Shown: in pieces, positions 34,615-43,598 of the stretch
Layout of the letters: each line of letters starts with the position of its first letter
Position numbering within the stretch: position 1 is the first letter of the stretch
NCBI GenBank assembly: GCA_021324455.1
Contig: JAJPJA010000074.1
Location: 1 to 64,000, forward strand
Source of the DNA: Pseudomonadota bacterium
GTDB taxonomy: Bacteria > Desulfobacterota > Binatia > Binatales > Binataceae
Reading direction: 5' to 3'
Length of the DNA: 64,000 nt
Position numbers and translations under genes: made by a program
The notes under the pieces: generated by a model
Databases searched by the model: none
Told to the model about the DNA's origin: nothing
What the model saw: only the letters and a program-made list of their open reading frames with translations

Positions 34615-35757
34615 TCAGTCTTTCAGCAGTTCGCGCGCGATCACAACCCGCTGGATCTGCTGCGTGCCTTCGTAAATCTGCAGCAGCTTGGCGTCGCGCA
34701 TCAGCTTCTGCACCGGGTATTCGTTCATGTAGCCGTAGCCGCCGAAGATCTGCACCGCGTCGGTGGTGATCTTCATGCAGGCGTCGGCGGCGAATACCTT
34801 GGCGTAGCTGGAAAACACGTTGCGCGGATTGCCCTGGTCGACCGACCAGGCTGCCTTGCACGTCAAAAGACGCATCGCTTCGATCTCCACCGCCATGTCC
34901 GCCATCATGAACTGCAGCGCCTGGAAATTCGCGATCGGCTGGCCGAAAGCGTTGCGCTGCCTGGCGTACCTGACGCATTCGTCCAGCGCGCGCTGGGCCA
35001 CGCCGGTGGCGATCGCGCCGATTTGCGGGCGGCTGCGCTCAAAGGTCTTCATCGCGTACTCGAAGCCCTGCCCTTCGTTTCCGACCAGCGCGTCAAGCGG
35101 CACGCGCACGTTGTCGAACACGATCTCGCCGGTGTCGGCAGCGCGTTGACCGAGCTTGCCATGCATGCGGGTTTTCGTGATGCCGGGCAGATTGGAGGGC
35201 AGCACGAAGCATGAAATCCCCTTATGCCGCAGCTTGCGGTCCGACGTGGCGAACATCGTGTACCAGTCGGCCACCGAGCCGTTGGAGATGAAATGCTTCA
35301 CGCCGTTGATCACGAAGCTGTCGCCCTCGCGCCTGTAGTGCGAGGCCATCGCGGCGACGTCGGAGCCGGCGCCCGGTTCCGTGATCGCAAAGGCGCAGAA
35401 GCTGAGATGGCCGGTCAAATGCCCCAGGTAGGCGCGCTTCTGCGCCTCGCTGCCGGCAATCAGCAGCGGCAGCACGCCCAGGTCGTTGGCCGCGATCGAA
35501 TTGGCGATCCCCGAGCATCCGTAGTTCAGTTCCTCGCTGATGAGGCAGACGTCGAGCACGCCCATTCCGGGGCCGCCCAGCTCTTTGGGCACGGCAAAAT
35601 TGATCAGGCCGGCGGCGAACGCCTTTTCGCACACCTCGCGCGGGAAGATCTCTTCTTCGTCGTACTGGCGCGCGCGCGGGATGATCTCCTGCTCGGCGAA
35701 TTTGCGCGCCAGCGCCCGCAATTCTTTCTGTTCCTCGGTCAGGTCGAAGCCCAGCAT
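34615..35757 (-). CDS. Acyl-CoA dehydrogenase, short/medium-chain type
   Basis: The 380-residue protein is the most canonical dehydrogenase of the window. It has FAVPKELGGPGMGVLDVCLISEEL near 53-75, CAFAITEPGAGSDVAAMAS near 122-140 and FGGYGYMNEYPVQKLMRDAKLLQIYEGTQQIQR near 335-368. The latter carries the catalytic Glu of the MCAD position. It should oxidise acyl-CoA to 2-enoyl-CoA using FAD and ETF. GGAGGG lies about 9 bases before ATG 35757. It is convergent with hemB and divergent from the ABM-domain gene. Fatty acid beta-oxidation is the likely role. Confidence 0.94.
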   Translation of the reverse strand: MLGFDLTEEQKELRALARKFAEQEIIPRARQYDEEEIFPREVCEKAFAAGLINFAVPKELGGPGMGVLDVCLISEELNYGCSGIANSIAANDLGVLPLLIAGSEAQKRAYLGHLTGHLSFCAFAITEPGAGSDVAAMASHYRREGDSFVINGVKHFISNGSVADWYTMFATSDRKLRHKGISCFVLPSNLPGITKTRMHGKLGQRAADTGEIVFDNVRVPLDALVGNEGQGFEYAMKTFERSRPQIGAIATGVAQRALDECVRYARQRNAFGQPIANFQALQFMMADMAVEIEAMRLLTCKAAWSVDQGNPRNVFSSYAKVFAADACMKITTDAVQIFGGYGYMNEYPVQKLMRDAKLLQIYEGTQQIQRVVIARELLKD

Positions 35758-35916
35758 CGAGTGAAACCCTCCATCGCCGGCGCGCGGCGGCGCCCGGCCC
35801 GATAAGATTTGCCCGCGGCTTGCAAAAGGGCAAGGCAGCGGATAAAACCGGCGCAGATTTCGGGCGGCCGCGCGCCGGTCAGGCGCCGGCGTAATCTAGC
35901 CGGAAGAGGAAGCGTA

Positions 35917-36210
35917 ATGGCAATTGTTATCATTGCAAGGATGAAGGCCAAAGCGGGGCGCGAGCAGGAGCTGGAAAAGGCGTTCCGCGAAATGATCACC
36001 AAGGTGCGCAGCGAACCCGGCTGCCAGCAGTATATTTTGCATCGCGCGCTCAAGGATCCCACCCAGTTCGCGTTCTATGAAGTTTACGCCGACAAGGAAG
36101 CGCTGGATTTCCACGGCAAGACCCCGCACATGGCTGAGATGCGCTCCAAGCTCGGCGACCTGATCGAGTCCACCACGCTCGACGTCATGACCGAGATCGA
36201 TCGCCGCTGA
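35917..36210 (+). CDS. Antibiotic biosynthesis monooxygenase (ABM) domain protein
   Basis: The product is 97 residues. It starts MAIVIIARMKAKAGREQELEKAFREM and ends with the usual EVYADKEALDFHGKTPHMAEM block. ABM/YgiN-type proteins are small dimeric ferredoxin-like folds acting as quinol or cofactor-free monooxygenases or stress proteins. GGAAGAGGAAGCG just before ATG 35917 fixes the start; the tracked 35809 start is too early. A strong terminator follows 44 bases after the stop, so it is monocistronic. Confidence 0.87.
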   Translation: MAIVIIARMKAKAGREQELEKAFREMITKVRSEPGCQQYILHRALKDPTQFAFYEVYADKEALDFHGKTPHMAEMRSKLGDLIESTTLDVMTEIDRR

Positions 36211-36253
36211 CGGCTGAAACCTGCCTGACGGTGCGGCGCGGCACCGCACAAAC

Positions 36254-36303
36254 ACCGCTCGTTCACAGGTTGGCATGACCAAGGTGAGCGGGCGGTTTTT
36301 TTT
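36254..36303 (+). terminator. Intrinsic terminator after ABM-domain gene
   Basis: ACCGCTCGTTCAC (36254-36266) pairs over 13 bases, with two G-U wobbles, to GTGAGCGGGCGGT (36284-36296). It is followed by eight T residues. Confidence 0.9.
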
Positions 36304-36398
36304 ATTGACGATGGCATCGCAAAGCCTCAGCCGCGTTGGGGCTGCGTGGCGCGGCCGTCACGATGGTGATACTTTGGCCCTACCAGGAGAATTGAGCC

Positions 36399-38651
36399 AT
36401 GGCTGAAGAAGCAGGACACGAATTCAAGGTTATCGGCACGCGGCCGGTGCGGCATGACGGCGTGGACAAGGTGACGGGCCGCGCCAAGTACGGCGCGGAT
36501 TACGCCTTTCCCGATATGCTTCATGGCAAGATTCTGCGCAGCCCGCACGCGCACGCGCTGATCAAATCGATCAAGGTCGACAAGGCGCTGGCGCTGGCGG
36601 GCGTCAAGGCGGTGATTACGGGCGAAGAGCTGCCCGAGCTGCCCGACAAGGCTGAGCCGATCGGAGAAGTGCCGACCAATCTGAGGCATACGGCGCTCAA
36701 CGTGCTGGCGCGCGGCAAGGTGCTCTACAACGGGCATCCGGTGGCGGCGGTCGCGGCCACCTCGCCGCATATCGCGGAAGAGGCGCTCAATCTGATCGAA
36801 GTCGAGTACGAAGTGCTGCCGCCGGTGCTGAACGTACACCAGGCGATGGCGCCCAACGCGCCGATTCTGCATCCGGAGCGGCGCACCAGGGAATCGCCCG
36901 ACAAACCGACCAACATCGCCAGCCACGTGCAGTTCAAGGGCGGAGATCTGGAGGCCGGTTTCAAGCAGGCCGATTTCGTGATCGAGCGGCAGTTCGAAAC
37001 CAAGATGGTGCATCAGGGGTACATCGAGCCGCATAACGCGCTGGCGATCTACAATCCCGACGGCCACGCCACGGTCTACACCTCGACCCAGTCGCCGTTC
37101 GAGGCGCGCCAGTTGATCGCGCTGATCGCCGCGATGCCCGAGGGCGACCTCAAAGTAGTGCCGGCCGAGATCGGCGGCGGCTTCGGCGGCAAGCTGATGA
37201 TCTACATGGAGCCGCTCGCGCTGCTGCTGTCGAAGAAAACCGGGCATCCGGTGAAGTTCGTGATGAGCCGCTCCGAAGTGCTGCGCGCCACCGGTCCCAC
37301 GTCGGGTTCCACGATCAAGGTTAAGATCGGGGCCGGCAAAGACGGCAAGCTGACCGCGGCCGAAGTCTGGATGGCGTACGAAGCGGGCGCCTTTCCGGGC
37401 TCTCCCGTGGGCGCCGGCGCGATGACCGCGATCAGTTGCTACGAGGTTCCCAATTTTCTGATCGACGGCTACGACGTGGTGGTGAACAAGCCGCGCACCG
37501 CCGCCTACCGTGCGCCGGGCGCCACTAACGTGGCGTTCGCGGTGGAAACGGTGCTGGACGAATTGGCCGAGCGATGCGGACTCGATCCGATCGACTTCCG
37601 CATCAGGAACGGCGTCAAACAGGGCAGCGCGCGGGCCTTCGGCCCGCCGTACAAAAAGATCGGATTCATCGAAACCTGCCAGGCGCTCAAGAACAGCGAC
37701 CATTACAAATCGAAGCTGGAAGGACGCAATCGCGGGCGCGGGGTGGCCTTCGGCGTCTGGTTCCACGCCGGCGGTCAGTCCTCGGCCGTGGTCAATGTGC
37801 ATAACGACGGCACCGCCAGCGTGGTGACCGGATCGGTGGATATCGGCGGCAGCCGCGCCTCGATGGCGATGATTGCGGCCGAAGTGCTGGGGCTGGACCC
37901 CGCCAGCGTCCGCCCGATGGTCGCCGACACGGATTCGATCGGCTACACCGCGATGACCGGCGGCAGCCGCACGACCCATTCGACCGGCGCCGCGGTCTAC
38001 GAAGCCGCCCACGACGCCGTGCGTCAGCTCAAGGAGCGCGCCGCCCGCTTGTGGCAGATCAAGCCTGAAGACGTCGATTTTACCGGCGGCAAGCTGGTAT
38101 CGAAGAACAACGGCGTACCGCCGATGACGATCAAGGAACTGGCCGCCAAGTTCGGACGCACGGGCGGTCCGGTCAGCGGACGCGCCGGAGTGAGCGCACG
38201 CGGCGGCGTCGGAACGTTCGCCGGATGCTGCGTGGATGTCGAGGTCGATCCGGAAACCGGCAAGGTGCAGATCCTGCGCGCGACTGTGGCGCAGGACGCC
38301 GGCAAGGCCATCCATCCAAGCTACGTCGAAGGCCAGATGCAGGGCGGCACGGCGCAGGGAATCGGATGGGCGTTAAACGAGGAATACGTCTACGACGAGA
38401 AGGGCAACCTGCGCAACGCCGGCTTTTTGGACTACCGCATGCCAACCTGCCTGGACCTCCCGCTGATCGAAACCGTGATCGTCGAGGTGCCGGGGCCTGA
38501 CAACCCGCTCGGCATCCGCGGCGTCGGCGAAGTGTCGATTGTGCCGCCGCCGGCAGCGGTGGCCAACGCGGTCTATCGCGCGGTCGGCGTGCGCATCAAC
38601 GAGCTGCCGATGTCGCCGCCGCAAATCGTCAAAGCGTTGAGAAAAAACTAG
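36399..38651 (+). CDS. Molybdenum hydroxylase large (molybdopterin-binding) subunit, xanthine dehydrogenase family
   Basis: The 750-residue protein has the xanthine oxidase/CO dehydrogenase large-subunit domains. GTRPVRHDGVDKVTGRAKYGAD is near residue 12, GGGFGGK near 260, AYRAPGATN near 370 and GVGEVSIVPPPAAVANAV near 705, which includes the Glu base. It lacks the AYRCSFR active-site loop of true CO dehydrogenase. It should hydroxylate a heteroaromatic, aldehyde or CoA thioester. The FAD and 2Fe-2S subunits are not next to it, so it either works with distant subunits or is specialised. AGGAGA lies just before ATG 36399. Confidence 0.92.
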   Translation: MAEEAGHEFKVIGTRPVRHDGVDKVTGRAKYGADYAFPDMLHGKILRSPHAHALIKSIKVDKALALAGVKAVITGEELPELPDKAEPIGEVPTNLRHTALNVLARGKVLYNGHPVAAVAATSPHIAEEALNLIEVEYEVLPPVLNVHQAMAPNAPILHPERRTRESPDKPTNIASHVQFKGGDLEAGFKQADFVIERQFETKMVHQGYIEPHNALAIYNPDGHATVYTSTQSPFEARQLIALIAAMPEGDLKVVPAEIGGGFGGKLMIYMEPLALLLSKKTGHPVKFVMSRSEVLRATGPTSGSTIKVKIGAGKDGKLTAAEVWMAYEAGAFPGSPVGAGAMTAISCYEVPNFLIDGYDVVVNKPRTAAYRAPGATNVAFAVETVLDELAERCGLDPIDFRIRNGVKQGSARAFGPPYKKIGFIETCQALKNSDHYKSKLEGRNRGRGVAFGVWFHAGGQSSAVVNVHNDGTASVVTGSVDIGGSRASMAMIAAEVLGLDPASVRPMVADTDSIGYTAMTGGSRTTHSTGAAVYEAAHDAVRQLKERAARLWQIKPEDVDFTGGKLVSKNNGVPPMTIKELAAKFGRTGGPVSGRAGVSARGGVGTFAGCCVDVEVDPETGKVQILRATVAQDAGKAIHPSYVEGQMQGGTAQGIGWALNEEYVYDEKGNLRNAGFLDYRMPTCLDLPLIETVIVEVPGPDNPLGIRGVGEVSIVPPPAAVANAVYRAVGVRINELPMSPPQIVKALRKN

Positions 38652-38745
38652 ATTCAAGCATCGGCGGCGCTGCGGAGCCTGACTTTCTGCGCAACACGCT
38701 CTCCGGCGCCGCCGATGGCACGCCTTCGGACGCGCCCTCCGTGCG

Positions 38746-38976
38746 TCAATAGAACATATGTACCGCCGCTACGGCGTTGTGATTGAGATAGAGGATGAGA
38801 TCGATCATGTAGCGGAACGCAATCGGAGCGGCGCGCGAGATCACCGTCAGGTCGATTGCATAGATCGCAACCACGCCCAAAACGAACAGGGTGAGATCCA
38901 ATGCAATCTCACCGGCTGGCTTGCGAGCGGCTCGCCGCCACAACCGACGCAGGCCCGTCGCGGCCATCTTCGTCAT
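38746..38976 (-). CDS. Small membrane protein, unknown
   Basis: The ORF would encode about 76 residues from ATG 38976, which follows an AGGA by 9 bases; the tracked start at 39030 adds 18. A basic N terminus (GLRRLWRRAARK) precedes two hydrophobic segments (LDLTLFVLGVVAIYAIDL and AFRYMIDLILYLNHNAVAAVHM). I recognise no family. Positive-inside topology suggests a two-span inner-membrane protein. The gene is isolated between the molybdenum hydroxylase and MetE-like genes. Confidence 0.55.
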   Translation of the reverse strand: MTKMAATGLRRLWRRAARKPAGEIALDLTLFVLGVVAIYAIDLTVISRAAPIAFRYMIDLILYLNHNAVAAVHMFY

Positions 38977-39303
38977 CCGATTATTCCTGTCCAGGACGAT
39001 GGTTGACGCTTCACTTCGAGTGAGCGGCATGCGCTGACTCGAAAGGAAACAATCCTTTAAGCCTTGGAACGTGAGCTGATTTTCCTTTTAGCAATGGTTC
39101 GCTGGACATTGCAATAGGGTCAGTGAAGTTTACTCCCCACATCACTGTATAACGCTATTGTGAAACCGCCCGCCGAAAAAGTATAACCGGGAAGAACCGC
39201 GGGACTTGTGATCCTGATGCCGCGCGTGCTTGAAATGTACCGGCAATTTTTTGGCGGCTGACTATTTCATCGTTCCTTCCCCATGGGCCGGAGGTAAACC
39301 GCA

Positions 39304-40461
39304 ATGGCCAACGATAGCAAGCGCATTCTCACCACCCACACCGGCAGCCTGCCGCGTCCCGCGCGACTAATCGGCCTGCTCGGCGCGCGCGAGGAGCGCA
39401 AGCTGGACGATCCGGCGGCGTTCGAAGCCGCGGTCGCCGAGGGAGTTAAGGAGATTGTTCGCAGCCAGGTCGAAGCGGGCGTCGACATCGTCAACGACGG
39501 CGAGGTCAGCAAGATTTCCTACTCGACCTATGTGAAGGATCGCCTGACCGGTTTTGAGGGCGAGGGGCTGCTGTTGGGTTCGGGCATGGCGCTGGCGGAT
39601 TTCAGGGAATTTCCCGAACTGGCCGCGCGCATGTTGGGCAATCCGGACATGGCCAAAACCAAGGCGCCGGCCTGCGACGGCCCGATCAAATACAAGGACC
39701 TGCGCGAGGTCGAGCGCGACATCGCCAATCTGAAGGCGGCGCTGGACGGCGTGCATGTTCAGGGCGCCTTCATGAGCGCGGCATCACCCGGCGTCATCTC
39801 AGGCTTCCTGCCCAATCATCATTACAAGACCGCCGACGCTTACGTGGGCGCGCTGGCTGACGCGATGAAGGTCGAGTACGAGGCGATTCATAAATCGGGC
39901 CTGACTCTCCAGCTGGACTGCCCCGACCTGGCGATGAGCCGCCATATCTGGTTTCCCGACCTGAGCATGGCCGATTTCCGCCAGCGCATCGCGATGCATG
40001 TCGAGGCGCTCAACCACGCCACGGCGTCGATCCCGCCCGATCGAATGCGGATGCATCTGTGCTGGGGCAATTACGAGGGGCCGCATCACTATGACGTGGC
40101 GCTGGCGGAGATTATCGATATCGTGCTCAAAGCGCGTCCGGCGGTCATCTCGCTGGAGGCGGCCAACCCGCGCCATGAGCACGAATGGCAGGTGTTCGAG
40201 AGCGTCAAGCTGCCCGCGGACAAGACCCTGATACCCGGGATGCTCGACTCCACCACCAACTTTGTCGAGCATCCGCAGCTGATCGCGCAGCGGCTGCTGC
40301 GATGGGCGTCGGTGGTGGGACGCGACCATCTGATGGCGGGAACGGACTGCGGCTTTGCCACTTTCGCCGGCCTGACGCCCGTGTACCCTGGCGTGGTGTG
40401 GCTGAAATTCAAGGCGATGGCCGAAGGATGCCGGATCGCGTCACAGAAGCTGTGGGGCTGA
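39304..40461 (+). CDS. Cobalamin-independent methionine synthase C-terminal-like methyltransferase
   Basis: The 385-residue protein matches the MetE C-terminal catalytic barrel only, without the N-terminal domain. LTTHTGSLPRPARL opens it. The zinc ligands appear as His/Cys in HLCWGNYEGPHH near 240, Glu in ISLEAANPRHEH near 283 and Cys in MAGTDCGF near 345. Such short versions act as core-MetE methyltransferases or as thiol/CoM-type methyltransferases, so the methyl donor is uncertain. GGAGG lies about 9 bases before ATG 39304. I found no SAM or SAH riboswitch upstream. Confidence 0.87.
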   Translation: MANDSKRILTTHTGSLPRPARLIGLLGAREERKLDDPAAFEAAVAEGVKEIVRSQVEAGVDIVNDGEVSKISYSTYVKDRLTGFEGEGLLLGSGMALADFREFPELAARMLGNPDMAKTKAPACDGPIKYKDLREVERDIANLKAALDGVHVQGAFMSAASPGVISGFLPNHHYKTADAYVGALADAMKVEYEAIHKSGLTLQLDCPDLAMSRHIWFPDLSMADFRQRIAMHVEALNHATASIPPDRMRMHLCWGNYEGPHHYDVALAEIIDIVLKARPAVISLEAANPRHEHEWQVFESVKLPADKTLIPGMLDSTTNFVEHPQLIAQRLLRWASVVGRDHLMAGTDCGFATFAGLTPVYPGVVWLKFKAMAEGCRIASQKLWG

Positions 40462-40494
40462 GCGGCGCCCCTGCTGCGCGATGTTCCGCCGAAG

Positions 40495-41688
40495 TCAGCG
40501 CGCGCGCGGCAGGCTGAGCACGCGCTCGGCGACGATGTTGCGCTGAATCTCCGAGGTGCCCGCTTCGATGGTGTTGGCGCGCGAGCGCAGGAACGATACC
40601 TGCCAGCGTCCGTTCTCCGCCGCGCGCCCGGATTCCGCCATCAACTGGCTGCCCGGCCCTTCCAGCGCCATCGCCGTCTCCTGCATCCGCTGGTTCAGCT
40701 CCGACCACAGCAGTTTGAGGATCGATCCTTCCGCGCCCGGAGTGCCGCCGTTGATAATCGCGGAGAACACCCGCAAGCAGTTGTACTTGAAGCCCTGCAA
40801 ATCGACGTAATGCCGCATCAGCTCCTGGCGCACGACCGGATTTTCCAGCGCGCATCGGCCATTGCGGCTTGAGCGGCGCGCCAGCTGCACCAAATCGTTG
40901 AAGATCTGCTCATAGCGCACGTACTGCGACAGCGCGCTGGTGCCGCGTTCGTTGGCCAGCGTGGTCATGCTCACGCGCCATCCGTCATTAAGTTCGCCGA
41001 GCAGATTATGGCGCGGCACGCGGACATTTTCGAAAAAGACTTCGTTGAAATCCTGCCCGCCATGTATCTGGCGCAGCGGCTTGACCGTGATACCGGGTGT
41101 TTTCATGTCGACCAGCAAGTAACTGATGCCCCGATGTTTGGGCGCGTCGGGGTCGGTGCGCACCAGCAGATAGCACCAGTCGGCGTACTGCGCGTATGAG
41201 GTCCAGATCTTCTGGCCGTTAACCACGAATTCATCGCCCTTAAGCTCGGCGCGCGTGCGCAGCGATGCGATATCGGACCCCGCGTTGGGCTCCGAAAAGC
41301 CCTGGCACCAGATTTCCTCCGCGTTGACGATCGGCGGCAGAAAGCGGCGCTTTTGCGCGTCGCTGCCGTGCTGGATGATGGTTGGGCCGACTTGCGAGAT
41401 GGCCAGCGAGTTGAGCGCTCCCGGCGCGCGCACCCGGGCGCATTCCTCGTTGAAGATCGCCATCTCCACCGCGCTGGCGCCCTGACCGCCGTATTCCCTG
41501 GGCCACGCCATCGCGACAAATCCGTGTTTAAGCATCCGCCGCTGCCACTCGCGCAGCATCTCGACCAGCGCACGCCCTTTGGGCAGTTCGTAGCCCGGCG
41601 TGCCCCATCCCTGGGGCAGGTTATCCTTCAGGAAATCGCGCACCCGCGCGCGATAACGCTCTTCCGCTTCGGTGTAACTCAGATCCAT
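40495..41688 (-). CDS. Acyl-CoA dehydrogenase
   Basis: The product is about 397 residues. MDLSYTEAEERYRARVRDFLKDNLPQGWGTPGYE opens it. CQGFSEPNAGSDIASLRT is near 130, and the end motif IEAGTSEIQRNIVAERVLSLPR is typical of the FadE-like group also seen at 25264, with which it shares most motifs. The Glu in LANERGT is a candidate base, and the site near IEAGTSE has Glu one residue earlier than canonical YEGT. ATG 41688 is chosen to match the 25264 homologue. The two probably act on related substrates. Confidence 0.91.
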   Translation of the reverse strand: MDLSYTEAEERYRARVRDFLKDNLPQGWGTPGYELPKGRALVEMLREWQRRMLKHGFVAMAWPREYGGQGASAVEMAIFNEECARVRAPGALNSLAISQVGPTIIQHGSDAQKRRFLPPIVNAEEIWCQGFSEPNAGSDIASLRTRAELKGDEFVVNGQKIWTSYAQYADWCYLLVRTDPDAPKHRGISYLLVDMKTPGITVKPLRQIHGGQDFNEVFFENVRVPRHNLLGELNDGWRVSMTTLANERGTSALSQYVRYEQIFNDLVQLARRSSRNGRCALENPVVRQELMRHYVDLQGFKYNCLRVFSAIINGGTPGAEGSILKLLWSELNQRMQETAMALEGPGSQLMAESGRAAENGRWQVSFLRSRANTIEAGTSEIQRNIVAERVLSLPRAR

Positions 41689-41769
41689 CGTTCTTCGATA
41701 TCGAGCGCTGAAGCGGCGGGTCAAGAGCCGCGCAGGGAGGGCGCCGCCGCCGCGCCAGCAAGTGAGCGC

Positions 41770-43005
41770 TCAGGATTGCGGCGCGCTGCTTTTCCACTTC
41801 GCCATCAGGGTGTTGGATGGCAGCGCGGGATCGAGCACCTTCATGGCGGTTTGCGCGCCGGCCACCGGAAGGCCTGTGGGATCGAGCAAACCCAACTGCA
41901 CCAGCGCGGTCGCCTGCTCCCAATAAATGTGTTCATGCGCGATCTTGTTGCCGCGAAAATGGACCACCGCGACATGCGGCACCTGCAAATACTTACCTGT
42001 GGGCGCAATTCCCGGCAGCATGAAATCGATTTCGACGTCGTGGGTGCAGCAGAAGATGAACTCGTCAACCAAAGTATTGGCGCCGACGGTGCGCGAGACC
42101 GGGATGATTCTGGTGTCCCTGGGAACTTTTGGAATGAAGTGATTTTTGTAAAACCGGTACAGCTCGTGATATCCGACGCCGCCGGTCATGTCCGGCACGT
42201 GATTGACGTAGGGCTCCGCAACCATGGTCTTCATGGTATCGTCCACGCTGCGGGTCACGAACTCGCATTCTACATGCTTCTCCCACAACGCTTCGAGGTC
42301 GTAATGGGGTCCGATTGCGCGATGCAGCGTTCCGATGGTCCGCGAGTGCGCCATGGTTGCGGCCGCTTTGTTGTAAGCGTTGCGCGAGGGATTGTTGAAG
42401 CCGTGATCGGCGCCGGGATAGACGCGGATCTCGGCCTCGGCGCAGCCCGCAAAAGCCTTGCTTACCGCGTCGCGCAGCGGCGCCGGCGTATAGCCGTCGT
42501 CGGCGCCGAAATGAAACAGGATCGGGCAATGCACCGCCCCTGCCTCTTCCAGATGCCGCTCCAGTTCCATCGGATAGTAGCTCACCGCGGCGTCGATCTT
42601 GAGCCGCGCCGCGGCCAGGTACGCGAGCCGCCCGCCCAGACCGAATCCCAGCACCGCCACCTTGCCGTTGCATTCGGGCCGCGCCCGCAGCGCCCGGATG
42701 GCGTCGTTGATATCGTTGACCCCCTGGCCGATACCGAAGCGCTGGTGGAATGAAAATGCGGTATCTAGATCGACCCCTTCGTAACCGAGCTCGACGCCCG
42801 CGGCCAGACGCCAGAACAAGTCGGGCGCGAGCACCACGTAACCCTCTTCGGCGAACAGGTCCGCCACCTCGCGCATGTGCCGGTTAACGCCGAAGATCTC
42901 CTGCGCCACAATCAGTCCCGGCCCGCTGGCTTGATCCGGAATCGCCAGGTAGCCGTCGAACATCCCGCCGTCAGCCGCGCTGATTTTGATCGTCGTTCCA
43001 GCCAT
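41770..43005 (-). CDS. Dienelactone hydrolase-like domain fused to a SnoaL-like domain
   Basis: The product is about 411 residues. Residues 1-220 form a dienelactone-hydrolase alpha/beta fold (GLIVAQEIFGVNRHMREVADLFAEEGYVVLAPDLFWR). Residues 235-400 form a SnoaL/NTF2-like domain. The nucleophile elbow reads GFGLGG, with Gly122 (codon GGT) where the family has Cys. The Asp of FGADDGYTP and the His of GADHGFNNPSR are retained. Hydrolysis by the normal mechanism is unlikely. The fusion may bind or isomerise a lactone or ester-like ligand. The start is ATG 43005, and the tracked start 43059 is upstream and unsupported. Confidence 0.87.
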   Translation of the reverse strand: MAGTTIKISAADGGMFDGYLAIPDQASGPGLIVAQEIFGVNRHMREVADLFAEEGYVVLAPDLFWRLAAGVELGYEGVDLDTAFSFHQRFGIGQGVNDINDAIRALRARPECNGKVAVLGFGLGGRLAYLAAARLKIDAAVSYYPMELERHLEEAGAVHCPILFHFGADDGYTPAPLRDAVSKAFAGCAEAEIRVYPGADHGFNNPSRNAYNKAAATMAHSRTIGTLHRAIGPHYDLEALWEKHVECEFVTRSVDDTMKTMVAEPYVNHVPDMTGGVGYHELYRFYKNHFIPKVPRDTRIIPVSRTVGANTLVDEFIFCCTHDVEIDFMLPGIAPTGKYLQVPHVAVVHFRGNKIAHEHIYWEQATALVQLGLLDPTGLPVAGAQTAMKVLDPALPSNTLMAKWKSSAPQS

Positions 43006-43139
43006 CGTGCATTCTCCCCGTTGCCGGCCAGCATGCGCCCCAAAAGCGGACGCGGGCAAGGGGGCGGACCTTTGCGATTGGCCCGCGCGGCGGCTAATAA
43101 TACGATCCGCTCAAGCACGTCTCCCAGGAGGATCGGCGA

Positions 43140-43598
43140 ATGCGCGCAATCTCACACGTGGCTATCGGCGTCAGCGACATGAAACGATCGCTTCCCTTCT
43201 ACCGCGATCTGCTGGGATTGAAGGTTTCGCTCGATACCGAAGAGACAATCAAGTTCAGCTCCAAATCGGGCGAGCCGGCGGAAGTCAAACGCCACGCAAT
43301 CTATATGCGATGGGAAGACGGCCCCCACGCCACTTTCATCGTGCTCTCGCAGAATCATCCCGAAAGCAGCGGCCAGCCGCTGAAGCTCAACCAGGTCGGA
43401 ATCCATCACTTTTCCTTCTGGGTCGACGATCTCAGGCAGCGGGTGGAAAAACTCAAGGCCGCCGGCGTCACCTTCGTTGTCGAACCAAGCGAATCAGCCG
43501 GCGAAGCTTACGGCGAGCCGCACGAAAAGCGGATTCTGACCACCATCTTCAAAGACCCCGACGGGACCATGATCCAGTTCGACCAGCGCCTGAACTGA
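43140..43598 (+). CDS. VOC-family (glyoxalase-fold) protein
   Basis: This 152-residue protein has two beta-alpha-beta-beta-beta units. ISHVAIGVSDMKRSLPFYRDLLGLKVSL opens the first and GIHHFSFWVDDLRQRVEKLKAAG the second. KDPDGTMIQFDQ near the end carries the usual metal Glu/Gln site region. VOC members include extradiol dioxygenases, epimerases and lyases using a divalent metal; the reaction here is unknown. AGGAGG lies 7-8 bases before ATG 43140. It is divergent from the DLH fusion, with about 135 bases between starts, which suggests shared regulation. Confidence 0.87.
   Translation: MRAISHVAIGVSDMKRSLPFYRDLLGLKVSLDTEETIKFSSKSGEPAEVKRHAIYMRWEDGPHATFIVLSQNHPESSGQPLKLNQVGIHHFSFWVDDLRQRVEKLKAAGVTFVVEPSESAGEAYGEPHEKRILTTIFKDPDGTMIQFDQRLN

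Noticed and set aside
36327-38315. 662-residue minus-strand ORF
   Set aside because: It is the reverse shadow of the molybdenum hydroxylase; the composition (His/Arg/Ala rich) is that of antisense GC-rich DNA.
39031-39303. Possible SAM/SAH riboswitch upstream of the MetE-like gene
   Set aside because: I looked for paired helices and conserved boxes of these classes and found none.
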